64,000 nt of DNA from Jatrophihabitans_A lederbergiae. GTDB taxonomy: Bacteria; Actinomycetota; Actinomycetes; Mycobacteriales; Jatrophihabitantaceae. The position numbers were made by a program, and so were the translations under genes. The notes below the pieces were generated by a model. That model saw only the letters and a list, made by a program, of their open reading frames with translations. It did no database searches and had not been told where the DNA came from. The stretch spans positions 186,001-250,000 of the forward strand of contig NZ_JAVREH010000003.1 of the NCBI RefSeq assembly GCF_031845305.1. The letters are read 5' to 3'. This document shows positions 19,769-28,067 of this stretch, piece by piece (positions within the stretch are counted from its first letter, which is position 1; each line of letters starts with the position of its first letter).

Positions 19769-20398
19769 GTGGGTCTGTCGTGGTGTCCGAAGTGCGGCGC
19801 TGAGCTTCTGGCGCCCAGTGTGTACAGCAGTGACTGGCGCTGCGCCGAGCACGGGCCGACCCTGCCACTGTCGATCTTCGCTCGCCGGGACGCCGCCGCG
19901 CTGGAGCACATCCGCGAGCGCGCCGAGGTGCCGTTGTGGGTGCCGGACCCGGTGCCGCTGGGGTGGACGCTGTCCGGGCTGGCCGCGGTCGGCGATGACC
20001 GCAGCCGGTTCCGGGCCACGGTGGTCGCCTGTCAGGGCCCCGCACCGCTCGGCGGTGAGGGTGAGTGGCTGATCGTCGCCGAGGAACCCGGGGTCGGCCT
20101 CGGGTCCAGTTACGCCCGCAGCTCGACGACCGACGCGCGGGCGTTGTCAGCGGGCGTCGCGGCAGCGAAGATCCATGCGCTCGGCCACCCGACGTCGCTG
20201 TGGCCGGTGCTGGACACCGTCGCTGACCGCAGCGCCTACGTGGGGGAGGCTGACGGGGTCTGGCTCTGGCTGATCAGCTTCCCCGCGGACGCCGGCTACG
20301 CGGTGCTCGAGGACCTCGCCGTCACCGATGTGCGCCACCGCGCCGCTCCGTCGATCGGCACGGGTCCACTGTCGCGACGGCTCCGGCCGGGCAACTGA
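19769..20398 (+). CDS. DUF6758 family protein with N-terminal zinc ribbon
   Basis: A 209-residue protein from a GTG start. A likely zinc knuckle is C6-PK-C9 paired with C25-x2-H28 (WRCAEHG). The rest includes VPDPVPLGWTLSGLAAVGDD and a long beta-rich region ending in RHRAAPSIGTGPLSRRL. It matches the actinobacterial DUF6758 family, sometimes labelled phosphotransacetylase-like without biochemical support. No membrane segment. It heads a run of four plus-strand genes (with the small membrane protein, PH-domain protein and PHP phosphoesterase), an order I believe is common in the phylum. Confidence 0.8.
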   Translation: MGLSWCPKCGAELLAPSVYSSDWRCAEHGPTLPLSIFARRDAAALEHIRERAEVPLWVPDPVPLGWTLSGLAAVGDDRSRFRATVVACQGPAPLGGEGEWLIVAEEPGVGLGSSYARSSTTDARALSAGVAAAKIHALGHPTSLWPVLDTVADRSAYVGEADGVWLWLISFPADAGYAVLEDLAVTDVRHRAAPSIGTGPLSRRLRPGN

Positions 20399-20494
20399 CC
20401 AAGCGCGCCTCCCACCGAACGGGTCCGCTTCCGGTAGACACGGAGCGACTGTGGTTGAGGCCAACCGCGCCCGAGGGCGTAATGAGGAGTTCTC

Positions 20495-20653
20495 GTGCTT
20501 AGGAAGACCGGACTGCTGCTGCTGGTCGCGTTCCTCATCTTCTTCGTCGTGAACTCGCCGACCGACGCCGCGGCGGTGGTGAAGAACGTTCAGCACCTGC
20601 TCGCCCACGGGTTCGCCAGCATCTCGCAATTCATCAAGAGCTTCCGAAGCTAG
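20495..20653 (+). CDS. Small single-pass membrane protein
   Basis: A 52-residue gene between DUF6758 and the PH-domain gene. It starts at GTG with GAGGAG five bases upstream. The protein begins MLRKTGLLLLVAFLIFFVVN, a basic N-terminus plus one transmembrane helix, followed by a short Ala/Val amphipathic segment (AAAVVKNVQHLLAHGFASI) and a basic C-terminus. The strong ribosome site and the operon-like position support a real gene. Function is unknown; small helices of this kind often regulate or anchor membrane complexes. Confidence 0.7.
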   Translation: MLRKTGLLLLVAFLIFFVVNSPTDAAAVVKNVQHLLAHGFASISQFIKSFRS

Positions 20654-20719
20654 TCGACGCGGACCACTCGATGCTGCCGGCTCAGCGACGGCCGTCAGCG
20701 ATGGCGGGAGCTGTCAGCG

Positions 20720-21283
20720 ATGGTTGAACTCGAGAAGTACCTGATTCCCTCGGAAACCCCGGTCGTCGAAACACGGCGGCACTGGGCCAGCCTCGGCCGG
20801 AACGGTGTGATTTACCTCGGTTGCCTGCTGGTCTCGTGGTTCCTGCTGGCCTACCTGAGCAGCGAGCGGTTCTTCAGCGTCGTGGGGGTGGTGCTGCTCC
20901 TCGGGTCCTCCGCCTGGTTCGCGGTGATCTGGCATGAGTGGCGAACGGAGCAGTTCGTCATCACCGACAAGCGAGTGCTGCTCATCAACGGCGTCCTGAC
21001 CCGGCGGGTCGCCATCATGCCGCTGTCCAAGGTCACCGACCTGACCTACGAGCGGTCGTTGACGGGACGGATACTGGGGTACGGTGCCTTTGTCATGGAG
21101 TCCGCCGGCCAGGTGCAGGCGCTCAGTCGGATCGACTACTTACCGCAGCCGGACACCATGTATCACGATGTGTCCGTCCTGTTGTTCGGCCCCAGGCAGG
21201 CCGCTCGGCGGCCACCGCGTACCCTCCCGGAACCGGGGAGCGAGGACGAACACCTGACCAGGCGATTGCCGCCTCAGCCTTGA
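20720..21283 (+). CDS. Bacterial PH (bPH2)-domain membrane protein
   Basis: A 187-residue protein beginning MVELEKYLIPSE. Two transmembrane helices (about 28-48 IYLGCLLVSWFLLAY and 52-72 VVGVVLLLGSSAWFAVI) are followed by a bacterial pleckstrin-homology domain (about 75-155) with TEQFVITDKRVLLINGVLTRR, LSKVTDLTYERSLTGRILGYG and the closing helix YHDVSVLLFG. The C-terminal tail is Pro/Arg-rich. This YdbT/YdbS-like architecture is widespread and of unknown role, presumably membrane-associated sensing or scaffolding. It ends 24 bp before the PHP gene and is probably co-transcribed with it. Confidence 0.88.
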   Translation: MVELEKYLIPSETPVVETRRHWASLGRNGVIYLGCLLVSWFLLAYLSSERFFSVVGVVLLLGSSAWFAVIWHEWRTEQFVITDKRVLLINGVLTRRVAIMPLSKVTDLTYERSLTGRILGYGAFVMESAGQVQALSRIDYLPQPDTMYHDVSVLLFGPRQAARRPPRTLPEPGSEDEHLTRRLPPQP

Positions 21284-21307
21284 GGGGCGCTCCGTAGGGT
21301 GGTCAGC

Positions 21308-22177
21308 GTGATCGATCTGCATACCCACAGCACCGCGAGCGACGGCACGGACACCCCGGCGGAGCTGGTCGCGAACGCGGTCGCGGCAGGCGTCCGGACC
21401 CTGGCTGTCACCGACCACGACACCACTGGCGGCTGGGACGAGGCCGCGGCTGCCGTCCAGCGGCTGCCGGTGCCCTTCACTCTGGTGCGTGGAACCGAGT
21501 TCTCCTGCGTCCATCCCGGACCGGACGGCCGCCCACTGAGCCTGCACCTGCTCGGCTACCTCTATGACCCCGAGTCGCCAGAGTTGAAGGCCGAACGCGC
21601 CCGGCTGCGCGAGAGCCGACTGGGACGGGGTGAGGCCATCGTGGAGAGCCTTGCCCGGGCCGGGTATCCGGTGAACTGGCAGCAGGTCGTGGGGATCGCT
21701 CGCGGTGGGTCCGTCGGACGACCGCACATCGGTCAGGCGCTGGTCGAGGCCGGTGTGGTGACGAGCGTGAACGAGGCATTCGCCGAACTGCTGTCGAACT
21801 CCTCGCCGCATTACGTTCCCAAACGCGACATGCCGGTGCTGCTCGCAATCGCGCTCATCAGGCAGGCCGGCGGGGTTCCGGTTATCGCTCACCCCTGGGC
21901 CCGCCGCCGAGGCAGGGTGCTGGACGAGGCCGGCCTGGCCGAGCTGGTGACCGCCGGGCTGCTCGGCATCGAGGTCGACCACGTCGACCACGACCCCGCT
22001 GATCGCATACGGCTGCGCGAGCTCGCCGCTGAGTTCGGAACCCTCACGACCGGCTCGTCGGACTATCACGGCACCCACAAGACGGTGCGCCTCGCGGCGG
22101 AGGCCACGCACCCGGACGAGTTCGAGCGAATGGTCGATTCCAGCTCCGGGGTCGGACTGGTGACCTCGGGGGTGTGA
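21308..22177 (+). CDS. PHP-domain phosphoesterase
   Basis: A 289-residue metal-dependent phosphoesterase; the GTG at 21308 puts the first metal motif DLHTHSTASDG right at the N-terminus, and a GTG three codons upstream is an alternative. Further metal ligands occur in VTDHDTTGG, HPWARRRG and SSDYHGTHK, matching the YciV/TrpH-like (RNase AM-type) PHP family, which hydrolyses 3',5'-bisphosphonucleotides or trims 5' RNA ends in characterised members. Substrate here is inferred only. It closes the DUF6758/small membrane/PH/PHP run. Confidence 0.9.
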   Translation: MIDLHTHSTASDGTDTPAELVANAVAAGVRTLAVTDHDTTGGWDEAAAAVQRLPVPFTLVRGTEFSCVHPGPDGRPLSLHLLGYLYDPESPELKAERARLRESRLGRGEAIVESLARAGYPVNWQQVVGIARGGSVGRPHIGQALVEAGVVTSVNEAFAELLSNSSPHYVPKRDMPVLLAIALIRQAGGVPVIAHPWARRRGRVLDEAGLAELVTAGLLGIEVDHVDHDPADRIRLRELAAEFGTLTTGSSDYHGTHKTVRLAAEATHPDEFERMVDSSSGVGLVTSGV

Positions 22178-22361
22178 CACAAATCGAGACAGTGACGCTG
22201 AGTAGGTGGGGTCAACAAGCACCTGCAGGTTCGGGTCATCGTCGAGTAGGCGAAGACAGCTCTATTGGCTGCATCCGATCAGCGCTATGTTCGAGGCGCA
22301 AGATCAGGTCGCCGGTCGGGTTGCCAGCTCACGAGGTCCGACTTCACTCGAGGGAGTAAGC

Positions 22362-22610
22362 ATGCGCATAGGAGCGAGCCTCTTCCTGATCGCGGTCGGG
22401 GCGATCCTGAAGTTCGCAGTCAAGGCGAATGTCAACGGAGTCGATGTCGGCACCGTTGGAATCATCCTGATGATCGTGGGTGTTGTCGGGCTGCTCATCA
22501 CGCTCGCGTTGATGAACACCCGTCATCGCACCGACGTGATCCACAGCCGCACAGGCACGACGGTCATCGCCCCGGACGACCCGATCGATCCGGTGGACCC
22601 CCGTTACTGA
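22362..22610 (+). CDS. DUF6458 small membrane protein
   Basis: An 82-residue protein with AGGGAG five bases before the ATG. Two transmembrane helices (about 4-22 and 31-52) are joined by the short polar loop KANVNGVDVGTVG, and a hydrophilic tail ends in Asp/Pro repeats (DDPIDPVDP). This is the DUF6458 pattern found in many actinobacteria, possibly stress-related, with no known biochemistry. A 184-bp region upstream carries its promoter, though no clear hexamers can be picked. It is followed 60 bp later by another small membrane protein. Confidence 0.8.
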   Translation: MRIGASLFLIAVGAILKFAVKANVNGVDVGTVGIILMIVGVVGLLITLALMNTRHRTDVIHSRTGTTVIAPDDPIDPVDPRY

Positions 22611-22670
22611 AGAGATGGGCTCCGGCTCATCGTCGTCCGCATGCGCAAGTCACTCACCACTGGAGGAAAC

Positions 22671-22826
22671 ATGATCATCCTAGGCATTATCCTGCTCATC
22701 ATCGGGCTCATCGCCCATATCGGAATCCTGACGACCCTGGGAATCATCATCCTGATCATCGGTGCCGTTCTGGCCATCCTCGGTGCCATGGGCCGCGAAA
22801 TCGGTGGGCGTCGTCACTTCTACTGA
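22671..22826 (+). CDS. DUF6131 small membrane protein
   Basis: A 51-residue protein; the ATG at 22671 has GGAGG seven bases upstream, much better than the in-frame ATG at 22641. Nearly the whole chain is hydrophobic, forming two short helices (MIILGIILLIIGLIAH and TLGIIILIIGAVLAILGA), and ends in the conserved basic patch REIGGRRHFY. It fits DUF6131. It probably shares a transcript with the DUF6458 gene, and the strong hairpin at 22888-22925 would end that transcript. Confidence 0.78.
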   Translation: MIILGIILLIIGLIAHIGILTTLGIIILIIGAVLAILGAMGREIGGRRHFY

Positions 22827-22887
22827 TCGGCAGTCCCCGCTGAGTTCAGCCCGCTGATCCTGGCGCGCTGAGCGGTTGCTGTTGTTC

Positions 22888-22925
22888 GTTGAAGGCCCGG
22901 TCGCATCCACGATCGGGCCTTCAAC
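22888..22925 (+). terminator. Hairpin terminator after the small membrane-protein pair
   Basis: GTTGAAGGCCCG (22888-22899) pairs perfectly over 12 bp with CGGGCCTTCAAC (22914-22925) around a 14-nt loop. No long U-tract follows, as is usual in high-GC actinobacteria. Confidence 0.7.
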
Positions 22926-23163
22926 TGTCTCGGATCGTTGCAAAACCCAGCGGTCGGCGCTACGGGTTGTCCGCCGCACGCTGCTTTTCGGCACGGCGGC
23001 ACGAAATCCGGGCCACCAGGCCCTAGGCTCATGGAATTCTTACCTGCCGGACGATGCCTCTGCCGCCGTCGACTGCGCAGCCGAGTTCGGCGCTGGGCCG
23101 ACCCGATCCGGTGAGGTGCACGTGCTTCACCGCGACACAGGTCCGACGGGAGAGCAACAACTG

Positions 23164-23853
23164 GTGTGCCCTCCGGAGTCAGGCACCGCCGCGCAGGACC
23201 TGAGCGGACCGGTCCTGCTGACTCCTGGTGCCGCCACGGCGCCACCAGCACACGCTCCCGCGATAGCTGAGCCGATAGTGCCGAACTCCGCGGATGAGCT
23301 CGCGCTCGCCGTGATCGCCGCCCAACATGGCGATGAAGCAGCCTTTTCCCGGGTCTACCGACTGGTGCATCCGGGCCTGCTGCGATACCTCATAGTGCAG
23401 GTCGGGACCGACGCGGAGGACATCGCCTCCGAGGCCTGGGTGCACGTCTGCCGCGACCTCGCGGACTTCACCGGTGACGGCGACGGTTTCCGCGGCTGGG
23501 TCGCCACGATCGGTCGCCACCGTGCGCTCGACCACATCCGGGCCCGAGGCCGTCGACCCGCGGATGCGACGCCGGCCGAGGCGTTCACCGGCATTGCCAG
23601 CGCCGATGACACCCCGCGCCAAGCAGAAGAATCGCTGTCGACCGCGACCGCACTCGCTCTGATCGGCTCACTTCCACCGGATCAGGCGGAGGCCGTGTTG
23701 TTGCGCACCGTGATCGGGCTGGACGCCAAGTCCGCCGGCGCGGTGCTCGGTAAACGTCCGGGTGCCGTCCGCACCGCGGCCTACCGGGGACTGCAAAAGT
23801 TGGCCAAGACCTTGGAAGTGGACGAACATTCGCAAAGTGGACGTGCCGATTGA
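23164..23853 (+). CDS. ECF-type RNA polymerase sigma factor
   Basis: A 229-residue sigma factor; the GTG at 23164 has GGGAGAG nine bases upstream, and a GTG at 23116 is an alternative. Region 2 spans about 43-118: LAVIAAQHGDEAAFSRVYRL, then DIASEAWVHVCRDL, GFRGWVATIGRHRALDHIR. Region 4 spans about 155-215 with SLPPDQAEAVLLRTVIGLD and KRPGAVRTAAYRGLQKL, the DNA-binding HTH. The extended N-terminus before region 2 is low-complexity. A membrane protein starts 46 bp downstream and is the likely regulatory partner. The promoter recognised cannot be deduced. Confidence 0.92.
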   Translation: MCPPESGTAAQDLSGPVLLTPGAATAPPAHAPAIAEPIVPNSADELALAVIAAQHGDEAAFSRVYRLVHPGLLRYLIVQVGTDAEDIASEAWVHVCRDLADFTGDGDGFRGWVATIGRHRALDHIRARGRRPADATPAEAFTGIASADDTPRQAEESLSTATALALIGSLPPDQAEAVLLRTVIGLDAKSAGAVLGKRPGAVRTAAYRGLQKLAKTLEVDEHSQSGRAD

Positions 23854-23899
23854 GGTGCCGGTGTGACAAAACCGGGGAATGAGGCGCTGAACGAACGAG

Positions 23900-24862
23900 A
23901 TGACCGCCCCCGACGATGGCAGCAGCGGACCCCAGCCGGACGAGCACGATATCGCCCGGCAGATTCGTGAGTCCGAAGCGCTGTCACGACTGATCGCCGC
24001 TGCGTCCGCACCACCGTCCAGCGCGGAATTGTCCGGCGAAGCCGACGCCTTGAAGGCCTATCGCGAGGTGCGACCCGCCCCCCAGCCGCGCCGATCGCTG
24101 CTGCTGCCGGGCTCCCGCGGAGTCAAGCTGGTCGTGGCGGGGGGAGCAGCGACCGCGGTGCTCACCGGTGCGGGGATGGCCGCGGCCGCAGGCGGCCTGC
24201 CCCGCCCCTTGCAGGCAGCGGCCCATCAGTTCTTTCACGCCCCGTCTCCCACCGTCGAGCCGCCCCAGCCGTCGCCCACGACCGGCGCGGCCACCTCACA
24301 ACCGGACGCGTCGTCGAGCGCGACAGCATCCGTGCCACCGTCCCCGTCCGGTTCGGCAAGCGGTGGACGGACCGGGTCCTCCAGCGCTCCGGCGCCCAGC
24401 GGTTCGACCGGCTCGGCGAGTGGCGCACCGTCCGCCACCGGATCGGCTGGCTCGATCGGCTCCGCTCCGTCGGTTGGCTCCGCTGGGTCGATCGGCTCGG
24501 CTCCGTCGACGTCACGGCCGCCGCTGCCATCGGTCACTGAATCGGCCACCGGCTCGGTCACTGAATCGGCAACAGGATCGGCGGACTTGTCGGCGAGGAG
24601 CTCAGTCGGCCGCTCGGCGTCCCCATCGGTGACGCGGACCGGTGATTCTCTCGGCACCGGCACTCCCAGCACGTCGCCGTTGTCCTCCTCTTCCGGGGCG
24701 ACGACGGCCCCCGCGGAATCAGTGACCGGTCACTCTGCAGCAGCGACTGGCCCCGCTGCGGAAGCGACTGTTGTACAAGCGGCGGCAGCGCCGGCTGCAC
24801 AAGCGGCGGCCCGGTCCAACCAGACATCCGGCGGTGGCGGCGTTGAGCGGCGGACGCGTTGA
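23900..24862 (+). CDS. Ser/Thr/Ala-rich membrane-anchored protein, putative sigma-factor partner
   Basis: A 320-residue protein starting MTAPDDGSSG. Residues 1-70 are cytoplasmic, with a helical DIARQIRESEALSRLIAAAS and ADALKAYREVRP segment. One transmembrane helix follows (about 75-100, VKLVVAGGAATAVLTGAGMAAAAGG), then about 200 residues of Ser/Gly/Pro/Thr-rich sequence containing internal duplications (SAGSIGSAPSVGSAGSIG and SVTESATGSVTESATG). The layout suits an anti-sigma factor with an extracytoplasmic stalk, but there is no zinc-binding HxxxCxxC motif. Position 46 bp after an ECF sigma gene is the main support. The low-complexity tail probably varies between strains. Confidence 0.65.
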   Translation: MTAPDDGSSGPQPDEHDIARQIRESEALSRLIAAASAPPSSAELSGEADALKAYREVRPAPQPRRSLLLPGSRGVKLVVAGGAATAVLTGAGMAAAAGGLPRPLQAAAHQFFHAPSPTVEPPQPSPTTGAATSQPDASSSATASVPPSPSGSASGGRTGSSSAPAPSGSTGSASGAPSATGSAGSIGSAPSVGSAGSIGSAPSTSRPPLPSVTESATGSVTESATGSADLSARSSVGRSASPSVTRTGDSLGTGTPSTSPLSSSSGATTAPAESVTGHSAAATGPAAEATVVQAAAAPAAQAAARSNQTSGGGGVERRTR

Positions 24863-25039
24863 ACGCGTTGAACGCGAGAACATCTCGTCCACAACCCGAG
24901 CCGTGCCGAACCAGCCTGGCGGCTCAGCCCACTAACATGATCCGATGAGCACATCGTGGTTTCGCCTTCTCGAGCCCGGCGCCGCGCTCGGCGCGTTGTC
25001 AGCCGCATCCTCAACTTCCGTAGTGGGAATCGGGTTCTG

Positions 25040-26338
25040 ATGAAAATCCGCACACTGCTCGCGGTCCCGGCAGTGCTGTTCACAGCGCTGCTCGTCACGG
25101 CGGCACCTGCTGGCGCCGATACCAGCGCGGCGATCGACCAGTTGAAGTCCAACAACCTCTACGTCGACGAGTCGGCCGGCGCCAAGCTCGAGCAGAGCGA
25201 GGCCAGCTCCGCACTTTCCGATTCGGTGAAGGTCGCGGTACTGCCCTCGAACGCCGGGGACGCCCGCTCCCTCGCGACAGAGATCGGCGAGCGGCTGGGA
25301 GGTGACCTCACCGTCGGCGTCTTCGTGGGCAACCGGTTCAACGCCGCCTCGAACGTGCTGTGCAGGGGACAGGCCAGTTCACTCGCGACCCGGGCCGTCA
25401 ACGACAACATCAGCCAGCTGAGGTCCAACAACGATCTCACCGCAACCATCAAGGACTTCGCGTCGATGGTGAAGAGTGCCGGCCACTGTTCCCGAAACGC
25501 CGGCCAGGGCACCAGCTCACCCGACATCGGACGCGACCGCAGCAGCGGCACGAGTGGCTGGGCGATCCTGGGCATCTTCGGTGGGCTGGGAGCCGCGGCC
25601 GTGGGTGCGCTCGCCTGGCGCCGCAAGCGCAAGGACAGGCGCGCTCTAGCCGATGCCCGGGCGCTGATCCAGCCGTACTACGACCGGCTGGCCGGTGATA
25701 TCTCCAACCTGCAGCCCGGTGACAATGCTACCGCGCGGCAGGCCCTGTCCGACGCTTCGGAGCGGTTCAACTCCGGCGGTTCCCAGCTGGCCAGCGCCAC
25801 CACTCTCGCGCAGCTCGGCGGCGCGCGCCGCAGCATCCTCGAGGGGCTGCAGGCGACTCGCACGGCCCGCGTCGCGCTGGGTCTGGACCCGGGGCCCGAC
25901 CTTCCCCCGCTCGCCGAGTCCACCGCTCCACAGCTGACAGACGCTCGCCAGATCGATGTGGGTGGCCAGACCGTAGAGGGTTATCCGAACTACACCCCTG
26001 GCGCTCCGTACTACTTCGCGGGCGGCGGCGGATACGCCGGCGGCTGGTACTCGATGCCGTTCTGGCAGTCGTTGCTGATCGCTGAGGCATTGACCCCGGG
26101 CTGGGGCTGGGGCTTCGGCGGCATGGGCTGGGGCGGTGGCTGGGGTGGCGGTGGCTACGGCTATGACAGTGGTTTCGAGAGCGGGTACGACGAGGGCCGC
26201 GAGTCCGTTCAGCAGGACGGCGGCGACTGGGGCAGCAGCGGCGGCGGCGACTGGGGCAGCAGCGGCGGCGGTGACTGGGGCGGCGGTGGCGGTGACTGGG
26301 GCGGCGGTGGCGGCGACTCCGGCGGCGGCAGCTGGTGA
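25040..26338 (+). CDS. Exported membrane protein with Gly/Trp/Asp-rich C-terminal repeats
   Basis: A 432-residue protein from the ATG at 25040, which opens a signal peptide (MKIRTLLAVPAVLFTALLV...APAGA); an upstream in-frame start would bury it. The mature N-domain (about 30-165) has KSNNLYVDESAGAKLEQSEA and VKVAVLPSNAGDARSLA, resembling the Rv1476/DUF6676 or TPM-type extracytoplasmic domain; I am unsure which. A transmembrane helix (about 178-197, WAILGIFGGLGAAAVGALAW) precedes a basic cytoplasmic helical region and a Gly/Trp/Asp-rich tail with GGGDWGSS-type repeats. Its stop overlaps the GTG of the nuclease gene by 4 nt. Confidence 0.7.
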   Translation: MKIRTLLAVPAVLFTALLVTAAPAGADTSAAIDQLKSNNLYVDESAGAKLEQSEASSALSDSVKVAVLPSNAGDARSLATEIGERLGGDLTVGVFVGNRFNAASNVLCRGQASSLATRAVNDNISQLRSNNDLTATIKDFASMVKSAGHCSRNAGQGTSSPDIGRDRSSGTSGWAILGIFGGLGAAAVGALAWRRKRKDRRALADARALIQPYYDRLAGDISNLQPGDNATARQALSDASERFNSGGSQLASATTLAQLGGARRSILEGLQATRTARVALGLDPGPDLPPLAESTAPQLTDARQIDVGGQTVEGYPNYTPGAPYYFAGGGGYAGGWYSMPFWQSLLIAEALTPGWGWGFGGMGWGGGWGGGGYGYDSGFESGYDEGRESVQQDGGDWGSSGGGDWGSSGGGDWGGGGGDWGGGGGDSGGGSW

Positions 26339-27204
26339 CCGCTGAGGTCGAGCAGCTGGAACTGATGGCGCTGCCGCGTCGGTTGTTCGCGGCCACCCCG
26401 TCCAAGCTCGCGGCATTCGACTGCCCTCGGCGGTACCGGATGACCTACCTGGACCGACCCGCGCCGCCCAGGGGTGGTCCGTGGGCGCACAACTCGGTCG
26501 GCGCCGCGGTCCACGTGGCGCTCGCCCGGTGGCGGCGCCTGGAGGTGGAGCACCGGACGCCCGAGGTCGGCGCCAGCCTGGTCCGCAGGCACTGGCAGTC
26601 GGACGGATTCGCCGGTGCCGACCAATCCGAGGCATGGCGGGAGCTGGCCGCCGAGTGGGTTCGGGCCTATCTCGTCGACGAGGCCGGGCGCTGGGCGGAC
26701 GGGGCCGAGCCGCGCGGCGTAGAGCGCACGGTTGCCACCCGGACCAGCACCCTCGCCATCTCGGGACGCGCTGACCGGATCGACGAGCGGGACGGTGAAC
26801 TGGTCATCGTCGACTACAAGACGGGGCGTTCCAAGCTGGACTCCGGTGACGCCCGAGGCTCCATGGCCCTCGCTCTCTATGCGATTGCGGCCGAGCGGAC
26901 CTTGCGGCAGCGGTGCCGTCGCGTCGAGCTGCACCACCTGCCGACCGGTGAGGTAGCAGCCTTCGATCACACCGACGAGTCACTGGACCAGCACCTCGGG
27001 CGTGCCGGTGAGACCGCTCTCGACATCATCGTGGCGACCGACACCCTGGCTGCAGGAGCAGATGCCGACGAGGTGTTCGCGCCGCACCCGGGCTCATCCT
27101 GCGGCTGGTGCGACTTCCGCAGGCTGTGCCCCGAGGGGAGCGCGGTGTCGCAGTCCAGGAACAGCTGGGCGGGGCTGGGCGAACTGCCGGGAGAACGGGG
27201 CTAG
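26335..27204 (+). CDS. RecB/Cas4-type PD-(D/E)XK nuclease with Fe-S cluster motif
   Basis: A 289-residue stand-alone exonuclease domain from a GTG overlapping the previous gene. The nuclease core reads ISGRADRIDERDGELVIVDYKTG, giving the D-x(n)-(D/E)-x-K metal site. Four cysteines, C30 and C256-x2-C259-x5-C265 (CGWCDFRRLC), match the 4Fe-4S clasp of AddB/Cas4 nucleases. No helicase is fused, but three UvrD-type helicases lie elsewhere in the window. It may process DNA ends in repair. No cas genes are present, so a CRISPR role is unlikely. Its TAG shares CTAG with the stop of the convergent hydrolase. Confidence 0.92.
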   Translation: MTAEVEQLELMALPRRLFAATPSKLAAFDCPRRYRMTYLDRPAPPRGGPWAHNSVGAAVHVALARWRRLEVEHRTPEVGASLVRRHWQSDGFAGADQSEAWRELAAEWVRAYLVDEAGRWADGAEPRGVERTVATRTSTLAISGRADRIDERDGELVIVDYKTGRSKLDSGDARGSMALALYAIAAERTLRQRCRRVELHHLPTGEVAAFDHTDESLDQHLGRAGETALDIIVATDTLAAGADADEVFAPHPGSSCGWCDFRRLCPEGSAVSQSRNSWAGLGELPGERG

Positions 27205-28067
27205 TTCGCCGCGGCAGGCGCTCCAGCACCGCGAGGCTCAGCGGAGTCAGGCGCCCAGAAGGCCAGCAACGCGCGCGCCGTTTCGGAAGGGTTCTCCACC
27301 GCCGGCGAGTGGGCGGCGTTGCCGATCACGACATGCTCGGCGGCCAGTCGTCGGGCCATGTCGACCTGGACGGCAGGTGGCCAGGCATCATCGCGGACGC
27401 CATGAAGTACAAGCTTCGGCAGCGCCACCGCTGCCAGCTGCTCGGTGCTGTCGGGGATCTGGCGCAGCGCCTGACCCATCACCCGCAGGCCCACCGGATC
27501 GTTGGCAAGAAATCGGGTCTTCAGGAATTCCCGCAGTGCTGGTGAGGAATTGACGAACGACGGGTCCACCTGGGCCCGCGCTGCCATCTGCGCCCACAGT
27601 CCTTGCATGCCCTGCTCGGCCAACACGGTCTCGCCCGCGTCGAGCACTGCCCGGCGCAGCCCAGGCAGCGGGCCGGGGCCCGAGCCCATCAACGTGAAGC
27701 TGTCGAACAGTATCGGCTCGGCAAGCACAGCAACCCGGGTGACGAGACCGCCGAAGGAGTGACCGACCAGGTGCAGCGAGGCAGCGACCGGCCGCAGCTG
27801 ACCGGCGAGATCGCACACGTCAGCGGCAAGGGAGTCGATGCAGTAGCCGTCCTCGTCCTTCGCCCACGCCGACTCGTACTGGCCGCGCTGGTCGATCGCC
27901 ACACTGCGATACCCCGCCGCGGCGAGCGGTCGCAGCAATGGCAGGAAGTCCTCCTTGCTGCCGGTGTACCCGGGGACGAACAAGATCGTCGGCTGCGCGT
28001 CCTCGGTGGACGGCGCGCTCTCGATCGCGGCGGTGCTGCCGGACGCCAGGCTGTACTCCGTCTTCAC
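27201..28067 (-). CDS. Alpha/beta-fold hydrolase
   Basis: A 288-residue hydrolase from a GTG that overlaps the upstream beta-propeller gene stop by four bases. The oxyanion region is FVPGYTGSKEDF, the nucleophile elbow GHSFGG, the acid lies in VLHGVRDDAW and the His in GNAAHSPAVENP, completing the Ser-Asp-His triad. The cap (GMQGLWAQMAARAQVDP) is medium-sized. No signal peptide. Substrate is not predictable; such proteins act on esters, lactones or epoxides. It is the last gene of a rhlE/beta-propeller/hydrolase minus-strand run. Confidence 0.9.
   Translation of the reverse strand: MKTEYSLASGSTAAIESAPSTEDAQPTILFVPGYTGSKEDFLPLLRPLAAAGYRSVAIDQRGQYESAWAKDEDGYCIDSLAADVCDLAGQLRPVAASLHLVGHSFGGLVTRVAVLAEPILFDSFTLMGSGPGPLPGLRRAVLDAGETVLAEQGMQGLWAQMAARAQVDPSFVNSSPALREFLKTRFLANDPVGLRVMGQALRQIPDSTEQLAAVALPKLVLHGVRDDAWPPAVQVDMARRLAAEHVVIGNAAHSPAVENPSETARALLAFWAPDSAEPRGAGAPAAAN

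Noticed and set aside
26335..27204. Cas4-like nuclease as part of a CRISPR system
   Set aside because: No other cas genes or repeats; stand-alone RecB/AddB-type Fe-S nucleases are common in actinobacteria.
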